The notes under the pieces were generated by a model that saw nothing but the letters and a program-made list of their open reading frames with translations, was not told the DNA's origin and did not search any database. A DNA stretch of 64,000 nucleotides from Hyunsoonleella ulvae (lineage in GTDB: Bacteria; Bacteroidota; Bacteroidia; Flavobacteriales; Flavobacteriaceae), in assembly GCF_016827605.1 (NCBI RefSeq), contig NZ_JAEPJQ010000003.1, forward strand, positions 1 to 64,000, read 5' to 3'. A program made the position numbers and the translations under genes. Shown one piece after another: positions 62,359 through 64,000 of the stretch; within the stretch, counting starts at the first letter, position 1; every line of letters starts with the position of its first letter.

Positions 62359-64000
62359 ATGAAATATTTAAAATTCTCCTTTAGCATTTCTCTGTTTCTC
62401 TCCCTTTCACTTTTAGCGCAAACCAAAGAAATTGTTTTAGAAGATATTTGGAGTGGTGGATTTAGAACGGAAAAGATAGATGTTTTACATTCTATGAAAA
62501 ACGGACAGCAATATTCGGTTTTTAACTTCGATAGAGCTGCAAGAACCACTTCGGTTGATATTTATGACTATAAAACACTGAAGAAAGTACAAACTTTAGT
62601 GTCTTCATCTGATATTCCAGAGCTTAATTATTTTACTGATTATACCTTCAGTGAAGACGAACAAAAAGTATTATTGGCAACAGATGAAGAATCTATTTAC
62701 AGAAGGTCTTCGTTAGCTTACTATTATGTTTATGATGTGGAAACTAAAAGTGTTACTAAAGTATCAGATGAAAAAATACAAGAACCAACGTTTTCTCCCG
62801 ATGGTACAAAACTAGCTTATGGGTTTAATAACAATCTGTATATTTTAGATTTAATCTCAGAAGAGACGAAACAAATTACTTTTGATGGAGAAAAAAATAA
62901 AATTATCAATGGCATTGCCGATTGGGTTTACGAAGAGGAATTTTCAATAGTGCGTGCTTTTAGTTGGAATAAAAACAGCAGTAAAATTGCATTTATACGT
63001 TTTGATGAAACTGATGTACCTGAATTTTCTATGGATATTTATGGTACAGGCTTATACCAAACCCAACAGGTGTTTAAATATCCTAAAGCAGGAGAGAAAA
63101 ATTCTGAAGTCTCCCTTCATGTATATAATATTAACAATGAAGCGTTGACAGCTGTAAAAGTTGATAAAGCGTATACTGATTTTTACATTCCGAGAATTAA
63201 ATGGACAAACGAGACAAACATTTTAAGTGCTCAATTTATGAACCGTCAACAAAACATGTTGGACTTATGGTTTGTTGATACAGAAAAAAACACATCAAAA
63301 ATAGTACTTGATGAAAAGGATAGGGCTTACATAGATATTACCGATAACTTAACTTTTTTAAGCGACAATAGTTTTATTTGGACCAGTGAGAAAGATGGGT
63401 ACAACCATATTTACCATTATGATAAAGATGGAGCTTTAATTAATCAGGTAACCAAGGGTAATTGGGAGGTTACTAATTATTATGGTTATAACGAGAGCAG
63501 CAAAAGTATTTTTTATCAATCTACCGAAAACGGATCTATAAATAGAGATGTATATAGTATTAAATTAAACGGGCGTAATAAAAAACGATTAACGAAAACA
63601 AATGGGACAAATAGTGCTGCGTTTAGTGCAGATTTCTCATATTTTATAAATACATTTTCAAGTGCCACAACCCCACCAGAGTATACTTTAAATAGTGCTT
63701 CATCTGGTAATCTTATCAAGAGTATAAAAGACAATGATAAGCTAGTTCAAAAACTATCAGATTTTAAAACATCAAAAAAAGAATTTAGTACCATACAAGT
63801 AAACGGTAACGATTTAAACATGTGGATGCTTAAACCAGCAAATTTTGATGCTTCAAAAGCATATCCTCTTTTTATGACACAATATTCGGGTCCAGGTTCA
63901 CAGTCGGTTTCCAATAGTTGGAACAGTGCAAATGATTATTGGTTTCAAATGCTAGCACAACAAGGATACGTTGTAGTTTGTGTAGATGGGAGAGGTACTG
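62359..64000 (+). CDS. Dipeptidyl peptidase IV-like S9 peptidase (cut by window edge)
   Basis: 547 codons of a secreted prolyl oligopeptidase-family enzyme that continues past the right edge. It has a signal peptide (KFSFSISLFLSLSLLAQ). The beta-propeller contains the DPP-IV glutamate motif DWVYEEEFS, which binds the substrate N-terminus, and the entry to the hydrolase domain begins near LMWMLKP-like text followed by G-P-G-S-Q. The catalytic Ser, Asp and His lie beyond the window. The subfamily S9B call rests on the EE motif. It would release N-terminal dipeptides outside or in the periplasm. Confidence 0.88.
   Translation, partial: MKYLKFSFSISLFLSLSLLAQTKEIVLEDIWSGGFRTEKIDVLHSMKNGQQYSVFNFDRAARTTSVDIYDYKTLKKVQTLVSSSDIPELNYFTDYTFSEDEQKVLLATDEESIYRRSSLAYYYVYDVETKSVTKVSDEKIQEPTFSPDGTKLAYGFNNNLYILDLISEETKQITFDGEKNKIINGIADWVYEEEFSIVRAFSWNKNSSKIAFIRFDETDVPEFSMDIYGTGLYQTQQVFKYPKAGEKNSEVSLHVYNINNEALTAVKVDKAYTDFYIPRIKWTNETNILSAQFMNRQQNMLDLWFVDTEKNTSKIVLDEKDRAYIDITDNLTFLSDNSFIWTSEKDGYNHIYHYDKDGALINQVTKGNWEVTNYYGYNESSKSIFYQSTENGSINRDVYSIKLNGRNKKRLTKTNGTNSAAFSADFSYFINTFSSATTPPEYTLNSASSGNLIKSIKDNDKLVQKLSDFKTSKKEFSTIQVNGNDLNMWMLKPANFDASKAYPLFMTQYSGPGSQSVSNSWNSANDYWFQMLAQQGYVVVCVDGRGT

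Overview
The window looks like chromosomal DNA of a member of the Flavobacteriaceae (Bacteroidota). The DNA is AT-rich. A giant secreted protein ends in a type IX secretion sorting domain, and a gliding lipoprotein (GldH) sits next to a RicT/PSP1 gene and a class A penicillin-binding protein. Lipoproteins carry Cys-Asp/Asn-rich mature N-termini, a GYDIA-type GHMP kinase is paired with a class II HMG-CoA reductase, and several genes are preceded by the Bacteroidota -7 box TAnnTTTG. No ribosomal RNA, CRISPR array or prophage was seen. The left edge cuts a probable IS110-type transposase and the right edge cuts a DPP-IV-like peptidase.

Layout. 0-9 kb: trhO, ricT-gldH-PBP1A-luxR, two small lipoproteins and acetoacetyl-CoA synthetase. 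9-18 kb: a double-ATPase peptide ABC protein and a 2149-residue M14 carboxypeptidase with MAM-like and DUF5011-like repeats. 18-28.5 kb: exonuclease, serine hydrolase, thioesterase-like protein, ogt, a lipoprotein, a CNNM/CorC-type protein, and two tandem MG2/plug-like cell-surface paralogues. 28.4-38.5 kb (minus strand): a heme operon in the order hemA, hemCD, four-helix-bundle gene, hemE, trkH, EI24, GNAT, hemF, hemB. 38.6-50.4 kb: AraC regulator, a 51-aa ORF, nitrate-type MFS transporter, a TraB-like giant, hemH, MATE, a papain-like protease with a 66-aa partner, and hemJ. 50.4-64 kb: LacI regulator, tRNA-Phe, coaX, an OMP/TPR pair, lptC, a second CNNM/CorC protein, PpiD/SurA-like PPIase, GHMP kinase/HMGR, and DPP-IV.

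How the genes work together. HemA, HemC-HemD (one polypeptide), HemE, HemF, HemB, HemH and HemJ are all here. Only HemL is missing from a glutamyl-tRNA-to-protoheme pathway. The AraC regulator diverges from hemA and is a natural candidate regulator. The HMG-CoA reductase and GHMP kinase serve the mevalonate route, and acetoacetyl-CoA synthetase could feed the same acyl-CoA pool. PBP1A, LptC, PpiD, OMP/TPR and GldH are envelope-building functions.

The most unusual structure is in the heme operon. An IS200-like REP-associated tyrosine transposase (RAYT) is joined in frame to the complete hemF, giving an open frame of 509 codons. Three matching REP palindromes flank it, and two of them are translated inside the joint. 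Other heme-operon spacers hold three further repeat types: an inverted-repeat element that supplies the hemF stop codon and a Shine-Dalgarno-like sequence for hemB, direct repeats bracketing a four-helix-bundle gene, and a GC-rich interspersed repeat after hemE. A second candidate for something undescribed is a cytoplasmic papain-like (C39-like) protein with a small acidic partner, set between MATE and hemJ.
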